DNA of 64,000 bases from DASRIA01 sp963724065 (GCA_963724065.1 CAVRTB010000006.1:62001-126000), one strand, 5' to 3'; shown: positions 1-10,055, counted from the stretch's first letter. Translations and numbers: made by a program. The notes: generated by a model not told the origin, from the sequence alone.

Positions 1-1236
1 CAGATCCGCCTCCAGTCGGTGATCGGCGAGAAGCTCGTCGAGTGCACCCCGACGCAGCCGCGCCCCGAGGGCGACCCGGCCCCGCCGGCGCTGAAGAAGG
101 TCCCCGACGGCCAGGACGGCGCCGGCCAGTACCTGCTGCCCGTCTCGAACACCGTCACGCCGGTCGGCGAGGATCTGATCCGCAGCGTCATGCGCCGCCC
201 CTACCGAGAGCGGTTCGGGATCATCCTGAACGAGCTCGGCGCCGGGCTCGCCGGCCGCGGCAAGGACCTGCGCACGGTGATCCGGAAGGCGAACCCCGCG
301 CTGCGCGAGCTCGACAAGGTGATCGCGATCCTCGCGCGCCAGAACAAGCTGCTCGCCCAGGGCTCGAAGGCGGGGGACCGTGTGCTCGCCGAATGGGCGA
401 AGGAGAGCAAGTCCGTCTCCGAGGCGATCGTGAAGGGCAACATCGCGGCGCAGGCGACCGCTGAGCGCCGCGCGGACCTCGAGCGGAACTTCGAGCTGTT
501 CCCGAAGTTCGTCGAGCAGCTCACGCCCACGATGCAGGCGCTCTACGAGATGACCTCCGAGATGACGCCGGTCGCGACCGACCTGAATGCGGTCGGGCCC
601 GAGGTGAGCCGCATCATCGAGGCGCTCGAGCCCTTCTCGCGCAAGGGGATCCCGGCCTTCAAGTCGCTCGGCGACACGGCCGACGTCGGCACGCAGGCGC
701 TCCAGGTCGCGGAGCCCACGATCAAGCTGCTCGGCACCTTCACCGACGACGCGGTCAGCCTCTCGACCAACCTCGCCAAGCTGCTCACGAGCCTGCGCGA
801 CGAGAACGGGATCAAGTACCTGATGGACCTGATCTACAACGTCACGCTCGCGACGAACGGGTACGACGAGCTCGGCCACTACCTGCGCACGACTCTGCTC
901 GCCGGGTGCAACTCGCTCGCGACCGTCGTGAACCCGGCGTGCACCGCGAACTTCATCCTGGGCGCGAACTCCGCGAGCGCGTCGGGGGCGAAGCCGCGCA
1001 CCGCGCTCGACAAGATCCTCGCCGGGGAGGACCCCGAGAAGGTGCTGCGCGGATACGAGCGCCAGCAGCGGGTCGAGAAGCGGCGCGAGGCCGAGTCGCA
1101 GCCCGTTGCCGAAAAGCCGGCGCAGCGGCAGCAGGACCAGCAGGCGCCCGCGGACGCGCAACCGCCACGCAACGATGCCCCTGCCGACCCCGACGAGGCC
1201 GTCCTCGACTATCTCCTGGGAGGTGAGTCGAAGTGA
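1..1236 (+). CDS. MCE family protein, 5'-truncated by window edge
   Basis: The reading frame is open from base 1, so the true start lies outside the window; the GTG at 19 is internal. What remains is the end of an MlaD-type domain (LQSVIGEKL, about residues 4-12) followed by a long, charged helical region and a Pro/Gln/Asp-rich C-terminus. Mce proteins form hexameric substrate-binding tunnels for ABC-type lipid import across the actinobacterial envelope; the lipid here cannot be told. The stop overlaps the next gene by 4 bases (GTGA at 1233), which indicates translational coupling in one mce operon. The N-terminal membrane anchor is not visible. Confidence 0.9.
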   Translation, partial: QIRLQSVIGEKLVECTPTQPRPEGDPAPPALKKVPDGQDGAGQYLLPVSNTVTPVGEDLIRSVMRRPYRERFGIILNELGAGLAGRGKDLRTVIRKANPALRELDKVIAILARQNKLLAQGSKAGDRVLAEWAKESKSVSEAIVKGNIAAQATAERRADLERNFELFPKFVEQLTPTMQALYEMTSEMTPVATDLNAVGPEVSRIIEALEPFSRKGIPAFKSLGDTADVGTQALQVAEPTIKLLGTFTDDAVSLSTNLAKLLTSLRDENGIKYLMDLIYNVTLATNGYDELGHYLRTTLLAGCNSLATVVNPACTANFILGANSASASGAKPRTALDKILAGEDPEKVLRGYERQQRVEKRREAESQPVAEKPAQRQQDQQAPADAQPPRNDAPADPDEAVLDYLLGGESK

Positions 1237-2693
1237 CGCCGCGTCGCCGGGGCGCGACCGCGATTGCGTCGAACCCGGTTCTCGTGGGGGTCGCGACGAC
1301 CCTAGTGCTCGTCGTGGCGATCTTCCTCGCCTACAACGCGAACCAGGGCCTGCCGTGGGTCCCGACCTACCGGCTCACCGCCGAGGTGCCGCGGGCGAGC
1401 AGCCTCGTGGTGGGCAACGAGGTGCGGATCGGCGGCCTGCGCGTGGGGGTTATCGACAAGATCACCCCGGTCCAGCGCGACGACGGCTCGGTGAACGCGA
1501 AGCTCGACTTCAAGCTTGAGACGCGGATCAAGCCGCTGCCGGCGGACTCGACGATCATGGTCCGGCCGCGCTCGGCCCTCGGCCTCAAGTACATCGAGGT
1601 GACTCGCGGCAACTCGGCGCAGGGCTTCCCCGAGGGTGGCACGATCCCACTGGAGAGCGCGACGCCGGAGCCCGTCGAGTTCGACGAGTTCTTCAACATC
1701 TGGGACGAGCCCACGCGCGTCGGCAACCAGCAGAACCTGCGCGGCTTCGGCGACGCCTTCGCGGGCCGCGGCGCGGACCTCAACCGCGCCCTCCAGGAGC
1801 TGGTCCCGCTGCTCCAGAACGCGGTGCCCGTGCTGACCAACATCGCCGCCCCGGAGACGAACTTCAAGCGCTTCTTCGCATCACAGGCGCGCGCCGCGAT
1901 CATCACGGAGCCGGTCGCCGTCCAGCTCGGTGAGCTGTGGTCGAACCTGGCGCTGACGCTCGGCGCATTCGCCGACGTCGCGCGCCCCTTCCTCCAGGAC
2001 ACGATCAGCAAGGGCCCGAGCGGTCAGGAGACCTTCATCGAGGAGGCGCCGAAGCTGCGGCCGTTCTTCCGGTCGACGGGTGAGTTCTTCGCCGAGTTGC
2101 AACGGGGCACGCGTGCGCTGCGCGGCTCCGCGCCCACGCTCGCGAGCGGCTTCGAGCGCGGCGTCAAGGGCCTCGAGGGCTCGCCCGGCCTGAACCGCCG
2201 GCTCTCCACGTTCCTCGGCGATCTGGAGGACTTCGCGCAGGACCCGATCGTCCCGATCGGCTTCAAGGACCTGATCCAGACGGTCAAGGCGCTCAACCCG
2301 CTGCTCAGCCATGTCACGCCGGCGCAGACGGTCTGCAACTACATGGCCCTGTTCTTCCGCAACGCCGCCAGCATCCTCAGCGACGGCGACTCGAACGGCA
2401 CCTGGCTGCGGTTCATGGTGATCACGACCCCGGTCGCGCCCGACGGTGGCCCCGCTCCGAACGGGGAGGGCGGCCCGTCCGCCGCGCCCGCGAACGGCGG
2501 CGGGCGCCTGATCACGGGCTTCGACCCCAACTACCTGCACACGAACCCGTACCCGAACACGGCGGCGCCGGGCCAGACGCGCGAGTGCGAGGCCGGCAAC
2601 GAGAGCTACGTGCGCAACAAGCAGGCGATCGGCAACGTGCCCGGCAACCAGGGCACCGAGACCGACGAGCAGGGCAAGGAGGAGGCGCCCTAG
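1233..2693 (+). CDS. MCE family protein
   Basis: A 486-aa protein with a GTG start that overlaps the stop of the preceding mce gene. An N-terminal hydrophobic anchor (about residues 14-33, PVLVGVATTLVLVVAIFLAY) is followed by an MlaD domain (about 41-125) with the family signature of a conserved 'VRIGGLRVGVIDKI' strand pair. A long amphipathic helical region follows, then a Gly/Pro/Ala-rich tail. By family it is a periplasmic-side subunit of an Mce lipid importer. It lies in the middle of a tandem set of Mce genes, as in six-gene mceA-F loci. I see no lipobox. Confidence 0.93.
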   Translation: MTPRRRGATAIASNPVLVGVATTLVLVVAIFLAYNANQGLPWVPTYRLTAEVPRASSLVVGNEVRIGGLRVGVIDKITPVQRDDGSVNAKLDFKLETRIKPLPADSTIMVRPRSALGLKYIEVTRGNSAQGFPEGGTIPLESATPEPVEFDEFFNIWDEPTRVGNQQNLRGFGDAFAGRGADLNRALQELVPLLQNAVPVLTNIAAPETNFKRFFASQARAAIITEPVAVQLGELWSNLALTLGAFADVARPFLQDTISKGPSGQETFIEEAPKLRPFFRSTGEFFAELQRGTRALRGSAPTLASGFERGVKGLEGSPGLNRRLSTFLGDLEDFAQDPIVPIGFKDLIQTVKALNPLLSHVTPAQTVCNYMALFFRNAASILSDGDSNGTWLRFMVITTPVAPDGGPAPNGEGGPSAAPANGGGRLITGFDPNYLHTNPYPNTAAPGQTRECEAGNESYVRNKQAIGNVPGNQGTETDEQGKEEAP

Positions 2694-2695
2694 CG

Positions 2696-4192
2696 ATGTC
2701 CGCGACGGCCGGAAAGCACATCGTCCCGCGGCGGCTGCGCGGCCGCATGAACCCGCTGCGCGCGGGGGCGATCGCCCTGCTGGTGATCACGATCGCCACT
2801 TGGCTCGCGTTCACCAAGCAGCTTCCGTGGCATGACCCGTTCCAGTTCGAGGCCGTGTTCCAGACGTCCAACAACGTGCGCCTCGACTCCCCGGTGCGGA
2901 TCGCCGGCGTGAACGTCGGCAAGGTCGTCAAGGTCGAGCGTGACGACGGCTCCAACATGCTCAAGGTGATCATGGAGATGGACGAGTCAGGACTTCCGAT
3001 CCACAAGGATGCGACCGCCAAGATCAGGTCGCGCATCTTCCTCGAGGGCAACTTCTTCGTCGACCTGACGCCGGGGACGCCGAGCGCAGAGGAGGTCGAC
3101 GACGGCGACACGATCCCGATCACCCAGACCTCCACGCCGGTGCAGCTCGACCAACTCCTGACGGCGCTTCAGACGAACGACCGCGAATCGCTTCAGGACC
3201 TGTTGATCGGCCTTGGTGACGGTCTCACGAGCAAGCCGAGCGCCGCTGAGGATGCCGACCAAGACCCGTCGGTGCGCGGCGAGTCCGCGGCGAAATCGCT
3301 GAACGACAGCATCACCGACGCGCCGGCGTCGCTGCGCGGTTCCGCGGAGGTGAACAAGGCGCTGCTCGGCACCTCGCCGCGCGACCTCTCGAAGCTGATC
3401 CTCGGCCTCGACAAGGTGGTCACCGCACTCTCCACGAACGAGGAGCAGCTCAAGGACTTCATCACGAACTTCAACCGGTTCTTCGCCGTGTTCGCGGCAG
3501 AGGAGCGCAGTCTCACCGAGGCAATCGGCCTGTTGGGCCCGACGCTCGAGAACGCCGAGACGTCGCTTGCCAGCCTCAACGCGGCGTTGCCCGACCTCGA
3601 GGGCTTCGCGCACGACCTGATTCCGGGCGTCGAGGAGACGCCTGCCACGATCGCCGCGTTCACGCCATGGATCTCGCAGGCGAAGCTGCTGTTCTCCAAG
3701 CCCGAGCTGGGCACCCTGCTCGGCGACCTGCAGCCCGCGATGGAGAGCTTCGCCTCGGTCGTGAACGACTCCTTCGACCTGTTCGAGCAGACCAACCTCA
3801 CGAGCCGCTGCTTCAACGAGGTGATCCTGCCGACGGGCGACACCGTGATCCAGGACGGCTCCAATACGACGGGCTCGTCCGTGTTCAAGGAGTTCTGGTA
3901 CACGATGGTCGCGTTCGCGAGCGACGCGCAGGGCTTCGACGGCAACGGCAGCTACACGCGCACGGCGACGGGCGGCGGTGACACCCTGATCCGCACCGGC
4001 AAGCTCTCGGACCGTCCGAAGAACCGCGACATCCTCTACGGCCACGCGCTCAACCCGCCGCTCGGGACCCGCCCGAAGCGCCCATCGAGCAAGCCGCCCT
4101 ACAAGACCAGCATCGACTGCTACAAGAACGCGAAGCCGAACCTCAACGGTCCCGCAGCGGCGGCCGGGCCCCCGGACCAGGTGGGCAAGTGA
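2696..4192 (+). CDS. MCE family protein
   Basis: 498 aa. I place the start at the ATG at 2696, two bases after the previous stop, because the protein then begins with a short basic segment and a clean membrane anchor (about residues 24-40, AGAIALLVITIATWLAF). In-frame sequence upstream is only the shadow of the previous gene. The MlaD domain spans about 47-130 (VRIAGVNVGKVVKVERDDG; FLEGNFFVDLTPG), followed by the helical Mce region (roughly 200-400). The C-terminus carries Cys-containing segments (TSRCFNEV, TSIDCYKN). It is a subunit of the same Mce importer as its neighbours. Confidence 0.92.
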   Translation: MSATAGKHIVPRRLRGRMNPLRAGAIALLVITIATWLAFTKQLPWHDPFQFEAVFQTSNNVRLDSPVRIAGVNVGKVVKVERDDGSNMLKVIMEMDESGLPIHKDATAKIRSRIFLEGNFFVDLTPGTPSAEEVDDGDTIPITQTSTPVQLDQLLTALQTNDRESLQDLLIGLGDGLTSKPSAAEDADQDPSVRGESAAKSLNDSITDAPASLRGSAEVNKALLGTSPRDLSKLILGLDKVVTALSTNEEQLKDFITNFNRFFAVFAAEERSLTEAIGLLGPTLENAETSLASLNAALPDLEGFAHDLIPGVEETPATIAAFTPWISQAKLLFSKPELGTLLGDLQPAMESFASVVNDSFDLFEQTNLTSRCFNEVILPTGDTVIQDGSNTTGSSVFKEFWYTMVAFASDAQGFDGNGSYTRTATGGGDTLIRTGKLSDRPKNRDILYGHALNPPLGTRPKRPSSKPPYKTSIDCYKNAKPNLNGPAAAAGPPDQVGK

Positions 4193-5505
4193 GACACGCG
4201 ATCCAGAAGAACCTGCGCGAGTTCATCGCGGTGATCGTGATGGTGCTGCTGGCGACGGTCGTCGGCGGCTACATCCTCTCCAACCAGCGCTTCACCCTGC
4301 CGGCGTGGGTTCCCGTGCTGGGCACCAGCTTCTTCGAGCTGAAGGCGGAGTTCTCGACAGCGCAGTCCGTCACGCCCGGCCAGGGCCAGACCGTCGACGT
4401 CGCCGGCGTCGAGGTCGGCCAGATCAAGGGGGTGGACCTCGTGGACGGCCGCGCGATCGTGACGATGTCGATCCGCGACAAGTACGCCGACATGATCAAG
4501 CGCGACGCGACCATGCTCCTGCGGCCGAAGACGGGCCTCAAGGACATGGTGATCGAGATGGACCCCGGCACCCAGACCCTGCCGAGCGTCAAGGAGGGCT
4601 TCACGATCCCGGTCGCGCAGACCGAGCCCGACGTCAACCTCGACGAGATCCTCGCCAACCTCGATCGCGACACGCGCGACTACGTGCGGCTGCTGGTCGC
4701 CGGCGGCGGCGAGGCGCTGAAGAACAACGGCCGCGCCTTCGCGAACTCGTTCCGTCGCTTCGAGCCGCTCAGCCGCGACACCGCGAAGCTAACGGGCGAG
4801 CTGCGCAAGCGCCGCTTCAACCTCGCGCGGCTGATCCACAACCTCCAGACGCTGGTCACCGAGGTCGGCACGAAGGACAAGGAGCTCGCCGAGCTGATCG
4901 TCTCGCAGAACGCGGTCTTCGAGGCGTTCGCGAACCAGGACGCCAACCTGCGCGAGTTCATACGCGAGCTGCCGACGGCGCTGCGGACGACGAACAAGGC
5001 GCTCGTCCAGTCCACCGAGCTGACCGAGCAGCTCGGTCCGGCGCTGCGCGAGCTGCGCCCGGGCGCGCGCGCACTTGCGCCGGCCCAGCGCGCCCAGCGC
5101 CCGTTCGCGCGCCAGACGATCCCGCCGATCAAGAACCAGATTCGCCCGTTCGCGCGCGCGGCGCAGCCCACGGTGGCCGCGCTGAAGCCGGCGATGCAGG
5201 ACTTCGCGAAGGTGACGCCCAAGCTCGCGACCACGTTCGACGTCCTCAACGAGCTGCTGAACGCGCTCTCCTACAACCCGAAGGGCAGCGCCCAGGAGGG
5301 CTACCTGTTCTGGGCCTACTGGCTGAACCACATCGGGGCGTCCGTTTACACGACCCAGGATGCGCACGGCCTGATCAGGCGGGGCATCATCTTCACGGAC
5401 TGCATCGCGCTCGGAGCGCTCGAGGCCACGAGGCAGCTGGACGCCCAGCTCGGCACGCTGATCGACCTCTCGAACTTCGCTTCCAAGCAGGAGGCTTGCG
5501 GCTAG
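4189..5505 (+). CDS. MCE family protein
   Basis: 438 aa, GTG start overlapping the previous stop by 4 bases. Membrane anchor at about residues 12-31 (FIAVIVMVLLATVVGGYIL), MlaD domain about 48-130 (VDVAGVEVGQIKGVDLVDG), then a predicted helical segment about 145-360 that would form the tunnel needle. The basic, Arg- and Pro-rich stretch around residues 285-320 (RPGARALAPAQRAQRPFARQ) is unusual for a coiled region. Same operon and role as the flanking mce genes. Confidence 0.92.
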   Translation: MRHAIQKNLREFIAVIVMVLLATVVGGYILSNQRFTLPAWVPVLGTSFFELKAEFSTAQSVTPGQGQTVDVAGVEVGQIKGVDLVDGRAIVTMSIRDKYADMIKRDATMLLRPKTGLKDMVIEMDPGTQTLPSVKEGFTIPVAQTEPDVNLDEILANLDRDTRDYVRLLVAGGGEALKNNGRAFANSFRRFEPLSRDTAKLTGELRKRRFNLARLIHNLQTLVTEVGTKDKELAELIVSQNAVFEAFANQDANLREFIRELPTALRTTNKALVQSTELTEQLGPALRELRPGARALAPAQRAQRPFARQTIPPIKNQIRPFARAAQPTVAALKPAMQDFAKVTPKLATTFDVLNELLNALSYNPKGSAQEGYLFWAYWLNHIGASVYTTQDAHGLIRRGIIFTDCIALGALEATRQLDAQLGTLIDLSNFASKQEACG

Positions 5506-5508
5506 CCC

Positions 5509-6993
5509 ATGGTCAAACAGGCTCCGACGCTCGGCCGCATCCTCGTCATGTCGATCTTCACCCTGTCGTGCTTCGGCCTGCTGCTCTACCTCTGGTCGGC
5601 GTTCGGGGGACCGGTCCCCCTGAAGCCCCACGGGTACCGCTTCAACACCTCGTTTGCCGAGGCGACGCAACTCGCGCAGGAGGCCGACGTGCGGATCTCG
5701 GGCGTCAACGTCGGCAGGGTCAAGAAGATCGACCTCAGCGAGGACGGCCGCACGAGCGCGGAGATCGAGCTCAAGGACGAGTACGCGCCGATCCCGCAGG
5801 ACTCGCGCGCGATACTCAGGCAGAAGACGTTGCTGGGAGAGACCTACGTGGAGCTCACGCCCGGCTCGAAGGCGACCCCGGACATACCAGAGGGCGGGCG
5901 GCTCGAGACCGCCCAGGTCGCGCCGACGGTCGAGCTCGACGAGATCCTGCGCGCCTTCGACAAGCCAACGCGCGAGGCGTTCCAGGCGTGGCAGCAGGAT
6001 CTCGGCAAGGGCATCGAGGGACAGGGCGCGGGATTCTCCGATTTCCTCGGCGTGCTGCCGGCGTTCGCCGAGGACACGAACACGGTCGTCAAGATCCTCA
6101 ACTCCCAGGAGCGCGCCGTCCGGGAGGGCATCAAGAACACCGGTGTGGTGTTCGACGCGCTCACCGAGCGCGGCGATCAGCTTGCGCAGTGGATCGACAA
6201 CTCGAACCAGTTGCTGCGCACGACCGGCCAGCGCGACGACAGCATCCGCGCGCTCTTCCAGGCGTTCCCGACCTTCATCGACGAATCCAACTCGACGCTT
6301 CGCGCGCTCGGCGCCTACGCGGAGAACACCGAGCCGCTGATGCGCCAGCTGAAGCCGGTCGGGACGCAGCTGTCCAACTTCCTCGTGCAGACGAGCGCGA
6401 TCTCCAACGACTTCAACGCGTTCTTCGTCGGTCTCAATCGCGTGATTCCCGCCTCGGTCAAGGGCCTGCCCGCCTCGTCGCGCTTCCTCGACGACACGCG
6501 GAACCTGTTCGTCCAGCTCGACCCCGTCCTGCGCAACTTCAACCCATTCTTCGAGTACCTCGCGCTGTTCAAGCGGGAGATCGCCGCAATGCTCGGAAAC
6601 ACGACCGCGGTCACCCAGGCGACCGACCAGATCGCGGAGGACCGCGTCCACTACCTGCGGCTCACGAGCCCGGTGAACCCCGAGGCGCTTGCGACCTATC
6701 CGCAGCGCCAGGGCTGGCACCGCGGCAACCCGTACCTCAAGCCCGGCGGCTACGATCAGCTCGGGAGCGGCCTGCAGGTGTTCGATCCCGATCTCTGCTT
6801 CACGAACGGCTTCCCGGCACTCGGCCCGTCCACCGCGAGCATGTCCGAGGAGCTTCGCAACCGGATCCTGCTGTACGCGCTCAACAGCGGCAACACCGTC
6901 GCGCCGCCGTGCAACAAGCAGAGCCCACTCACGTTCGGCGGGCGCACCACGGACTACCCGCAGGTCACCGAGACCCCGAAGCCGAGCCCGTAG
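5509..6993 (+). CDS. MCE family protein, last gene of the operon
   Basis: 494 aa, ATG three bases after the previous stop. Membrane anchor about residues 10-30 (RILVMSIFTLSCFGLLLYLW), MlaD domain about 40-125 (VRISGVNVGRVKKIDLSEDG; LLGETYVELTPGS), then the helical Mce segment. It is the fifth Mce protein visible. The operon appears to end here, because a 73-bp gap with its own ribosome site separates it from gap. Confidence 0.92.
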   Translation: MVKQAPTLGRILVMSIFTLSCFGLLLYLWSAFGGPVPLKPHGYRFNTSFAEATQLAQEADVRISGVNVGRVKKIDLSEDGRTSAEIELKDEYAPIPQDSRAILRQKTLLGETYVELTPGSKATPDIPEGGRLETAQVAPTVELDEILRAFDKPTREAFQAWQQDLGKGIEGQGAGFSDFLGVLPAFAEDTNTVVKILNSQERAVREGIKNTGVVFDALTERGDQLAQWIDNSNQLLRTTGQRDDSIRALFQAFPTFIDESNSTLRALGAYAENTEPLMRQLKPVGTQLSNFLVQTSAISNDFNAFFVGLNRVIPASVKGLPASSRFLDDTRNLFVQLDPVLRNFNPFFEYLALFKREIAAMLGNTTAVTQATDQIAEDRVHYLRLTSPVNPEALATYPQRQGWHRGNPYLKPGGYDQLGSGLQVFDPDLCFTNGFPALGPSTASMSEELRNRILLYALNSGNTVAPPCNKQSPLTFGGRTTDYPQVTETPKPSP

Positions 6994-7066
6994 CCGCGCT
7001 GATAGATTCGACGGACGGCGGGTATCCAACCCACGTCACCACGCGAGCTATCTCCAGGAGGGATGC

Positions 7067-8092
7067 ATGTCGGTAAAGGTCGGGATCAACGGCTTCGGCC
7101 GGATCGGGAGGAACTTCTTCCGGGCGGCCTGGGAGCGCCAGGCCGACATCGAGGTGGTGGCCGTGAACGACATCACCGACCCCCACACGCTCGCTCACCT
7201 GGTCAAATACGACTCGACGCTCGGGCCGTTTCCCGGGCGCGTGGAGTCGAAGGACGACGCGATCGCTTTCGACGGGAAGGACGTCAGGGTGCTGGCCGAG
7301 CGTGACCCTTCGAAGCTGCCCTGGGGAGAGCTCGGCGCCGAGGTGGTGATCGAGTCGACGGGACTGTTCGTCGACCGCGCGAGCGCCTCCAAGCACCTCG
7401 AGGCCGGCGCGGACAAGGTGATCATCTCCGCGCCCGCCAAGGACCCCGACGTGACGGTCGTGCTGGGCGTCAACTTCGACGAGGTCTACGACGCGAAGGA
7501 GCACCGCATCATCTCCAACGCCTCGTGCACGACGAACTGCCTCGCGCCGGTGGCCAAGATCCTCAACGACGGGATCGGCATCCGGCACGGCCTGATGACC
7601 ACGATCCACGCGTACACGGCGGATCAGCGCCTCCAGGACATGCCGCACAAGGACCTCCGGCGTGCGCGGGCTGCCGCGATCAACCTGATTCCGACGTCGA
7701 CCGGCGCCGCAAAGGCGATCGGCATCGTCATCCCGGAGCTCGAGGGCAAGCTGAACGGGATCGCTGTGCGCGCGCCCGTGCCGACAGGCTCGGTCGTCGA
7801 CCTGGTGTTCGAGGCGACGCGCGCGACATCCGTCGAGGAGGTCAACTCGCTGTTCGAGGAACAGTGCGACAAAGGCCGCTTCGAGGGGATCATCAGGCAC
7901 ACCGAGGATCCGATCGTCTCGACCGACATCAACAAGTCGCCCTACTCGTCGGTCTTCGACGCGCAGCTCACGATGGTCACCGACAACACACTCGTCAAGG
8001 TCGTCGCGTGGTACGACAACGAGTGGGGCTACTCGTGCCGACTCGTCGACCTCGCGCAGCGCGTGCGCGCATCGCAGCCCGCCATTGCGTAG
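7067..8092 (+). CDS. gap: glyceraldehyde-3-phosphate dehydrogenase, type I
   Basis: 341 aa; it converts glyceraldehyde 3-phosphate to 1,3-bisphosphoglycerate in glycolysis. The Rossmann motif GINGFGRIGR is at residues 6-15. The adenine-ribose Asp of VNDITD suggests NAD+ rather than NADP+. The catalytic cysteine is Cys154 in SNASCTTNC, and the C-terminus has the usual WYDNEWGYS. There are two nearby ATGs (7063, 7067); only 7067 is in frame, and CAGGAGGG ends four bases before it. It is the first gene of a gap-pgk-tpiA-gpmI operon. Confidence 0.98.
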   Translation: MSVKVGINGFGRIGRNFFRAAWERQADIEVVAVNDITDPHTLAHLVKYDSTLGPFPGRVESKDDAIAFDGKDVRVLAERDPSKLPWGELGAEVVIESTGLFVDRASASKHLEAGADKVIISAPAKDPDVTVVLGVNFDEVYDAKEHRIISNASCTTNCLAPVAKILNDGIGIRHGLMTTIHAYTADQRLQDMPHKDLRRARAAAINLIPTSTGAAKAIGIVIPELEGKLNGIAVRAPVPTGSVVDLVFEATRATSVEEVNSLFEEQCDKGRFEGIIRHTEDPIVSTDINKSPYSSVFDAQLTMVTDNTLVKVVAWYDNEWGYSCRLVDLAQRVRASQPAIA

Positions 8093-9310
8093 GTGAGACA
8101 CCCGCGCGCAGCGTTTCCCAAGAAGACGATCCGCGACATCCGGGCCGCTGGGCGCCGCGCGCTCGTGCGGGTGGACTTCAATGTGCCGCTCACCGGCGAC
8201 GGCGAGCAGCGCCGGGTCGCGGACGACGGTCGCATCAGGGCGGCGCTGCCAACCATCGCGCACCTCCGCGAGCAGGGGGCAAAGCTCGTGCTGGTGTCGC
8301 ATCTCGGGCGCCCGAACGGCCCGGATCCCGCGCTGTCGATGGGGCCGGTGTCGGACCGGCTCGCGCAGCTCACGGGCGCGCCCGTGCGCCAGGCGCCCGC
8401 CGTCGTCGGCCCGGAGGTCGAGCACATGGCGCGCGAGACCGGGGAGGGGGAGATCCTCGTGCTCGAGAACAGCCGCTTCGAGCCGGGGGAGACCAAGAAC
8501 GATCCCGCGCTCGCCGACGCGCTGGCGCGCATGGGCGACCTCTACGTGAACGACGCGTTCGGTGCCGTCCACCGCGCGCACGCGACCACCGAGGGCGTCG
8601 CGCGGCGCCTGCGCCCCGCGGTCGCCGGCCTCCTGCTCGAGAAGGAGGTGAGCGTGCTCTCGGCGCTGCTCGCGGACCCCGGCAAGCCGGTCGTGGTGAT
8701 CCTCGGCGGCGCGAAGGTGACCGACAAGATCGGCGTGATCGAGCGATTTCTCGAAATCGCCGACGCGATCCTGATCGGCGGCGCCATGTGCTTCAGCTTC
8801 TTTCGCGCAATGGGCCGGCCCACGGGCGACTCGCTCGTCGAGGAGGAGGGGGTCGAGCTCGCCCGGCGGGCGCTGGCGCTGGCGCAGGACGCCGACTGCC
8901 GGCTGGAGCTGCCGGTGGACCTCGTGCTCGCGGACCGGTTTGCCGCCGACGCGCAGCGCAAGGAGTCCGACGGCCCGGACGTGCCTGACGGCTGGATCGG
9001 CCTCGACGTGGGTCCCCGCACGCGCGCGGCGTACTCGCGTGAGATCGAGGGCGCCCGCACGGCGTTCTGGAACGGGCCGATGGGCGCATTCGAGATGGAG
9101 CCGTTCGCGGCAGGCACCAGGGCGGTCGCCGAGGCGGTCGCGGCGTGCGACGGGACCACCGTCGTGGGCGGTGGCGACTCGGCCGCGGCGCTCGAGAGCT
9201 TCGGGCTCGCGGACGCGGTGACCCATCTGTCGACCGGCGGAGGCGCGTCGCTCGAGCTGCTCGAGGGAAAGCCGCTACCCGGCGTGGAGGTGCTCGATGA
9301 CGCAAGTTAG
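8093..9310 (+). CDS. pgk: phosphoglycerate kinase
   Basis: 405 aa, GTG start directly abutting the gap stop. It transfers phosphate from 1,3-bisphosphoglycerate to ADP. Visible family motifs are the N-domain substrate loop VRVDFNVPL (about residues 23-31), SHLGRPNG, the hinge/nucleotide region GGAKVTDKI, and the C-terminal GGGDSAAAL. The length is normal for the family. The 3' end overlaps tpiA by 14 bases, which couples the two genes. Confidence 0.98.
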   Translation: MRHPRAAFPKKTIRDIRAAGRRALVRVDFNVPLTGDGEQRRVADDGRIRAALPTIAHLREQGAKLVLVSHLGRPNGPDPALSMGPVSDRLAQLTGAPVRQAPAVVGPEVEHMARETGEGEILVLENSRFEPGETKNDPALADALARMGDLYVNDAFGAVHRAHATTEGVARRLRPAVAGLLLEKEVSVLSALLADPGKPVVVILGGAKVTDKIGVIERFLEIADAILIGGAMCFSFFRAMGRPTGDSLVEEEGVELARRALALAQDADCRLELPVDLVLADRFAADAQRKESDGPDVPDGWIGLDVGPRTRAAYSREIEGARTAFWNGPMGAFEMEPFAAGTRAVAEAVAACDGTTVVGGGDSAAALESFGLADAVTHLSTGGGASLELLEGKPLPGVEVLDDAS

Positions 9311-10055
9311 GCGGCCGGTGATCGCCGCGAACTGGAAGATGAACAAGTCCAACGCCGAGGCCGCCGCATTCTGCGACGACTTCGTGGCGCGCGACCTGCC
9401 CGCCGGCGCGGACGTGGTGATCTGCGCGCCCGCCACCGCCCTGCGCACGGTCGTCGAGCGCGTCGCGGGCAAGGGAGTCGGCGTCGCAGCCCAGAACATG
9501 CACGAGGAGGATGCGGGCGCGTTCACCGGCGAGATCGCCGCGCCGATGCTGCTGGAGCTGGGGGTGACGGGGGTCGTGCTCGGCCACTCCGAGCGGCGCG
9601 AGCTGTTCGGCGAGACCGACGCGGCGCTCGCGCGGAAGGTGCCGAAGGCGCTCGCGGCCGGCCTGCTCCCGATCCTCTGCGTGGGCGAGACCGAGGAGGA
9701 GCGCGACTCCGGCGAGACGCAGCGCAAGCTGCGCCACCAGGTGCAGACCGATCTCGCCGCGGTCGCGCCCGATCGCCTCGACCGGGTGGTGATCGCTTAC
9801 GAGCCGATCTGGGCGATCGGCACGGGCCGCACGGCCACGCCCGAGCAGGCCCAGGAGGCGGTCGCCTTCGTGCGGGCGCTGGTCAGCGACCGCAGCGCGA
9901 TGGCCGCCGCGCGCGTGCGCATCCTCTACGGCGGCAGCGTGAAGGGCGCCAACGCCGCCGAGCTGCTCGCCCTCCCTGACGTCGACGGAGCGCTCGTCGG
10001 CGGTGCGAGCCTCGATCCCGGCGAGTTCGCCGCGATCGTTGCGGCTGCATCGTGA
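9297..10055 (+). CDS. tpiA: triosephosphate isomerase
   Basis: 252 aa TIM barrel. AANWKMNK carries the N-terminal Asn/Lys, LGHSERRE the catalytic His, YEPIWAIGTG the catalytic Glu and the phosphate-gripping loop 6, and YGGSVKGANA the C-terminal phosphate site. The start ATG (9297) lies inside the end of pgk, and the stop overlaps the GTG of gpmI by 4 bases. Confidence 0.98.
   Translation: MTQVRRPVIAANWKMNKSNAEAAAFCDDFVARDLPAGADVVICAPATALRTVVERVAGKGVGVAAQNMHEEDAGAFTGEIAAPMLLELGVTGVVLGHSERRELFGETDAALARKVPKALAAGLLPILCVGETEEERDSGETQRKLRHQVQTDLAAVAPDRLDRVVIAYEPIWAIGTGRTATPEQAQEAVAFVRALVSDRSAMAAARVRILYGGSVKGANAAELLALPDVDGALVGGASLDPGEFAAIVAAAS

Noticed and set aside
4789..7029. 746-codon minus-strand open frame opposite the mce genes
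   Set aside because: It is a high-GC antisense shadow. The composition is Arg/Glu/Val/Leu-rich without domains, while the plus strand encodes two clear Mce proteins.
7063..7065. ATG at 7063 as gap start
   Set aside because: Out of frame with GAPDH; ATG 7067 is in frame and gives the normal N-terminus.
6965..9226. 753-codon minus-strand open frame opposite gap and pgk
   Set aside because: Antisense to highly conserved glycolytic genes; the His/Arg/Val-rich product has no recognisable motif.
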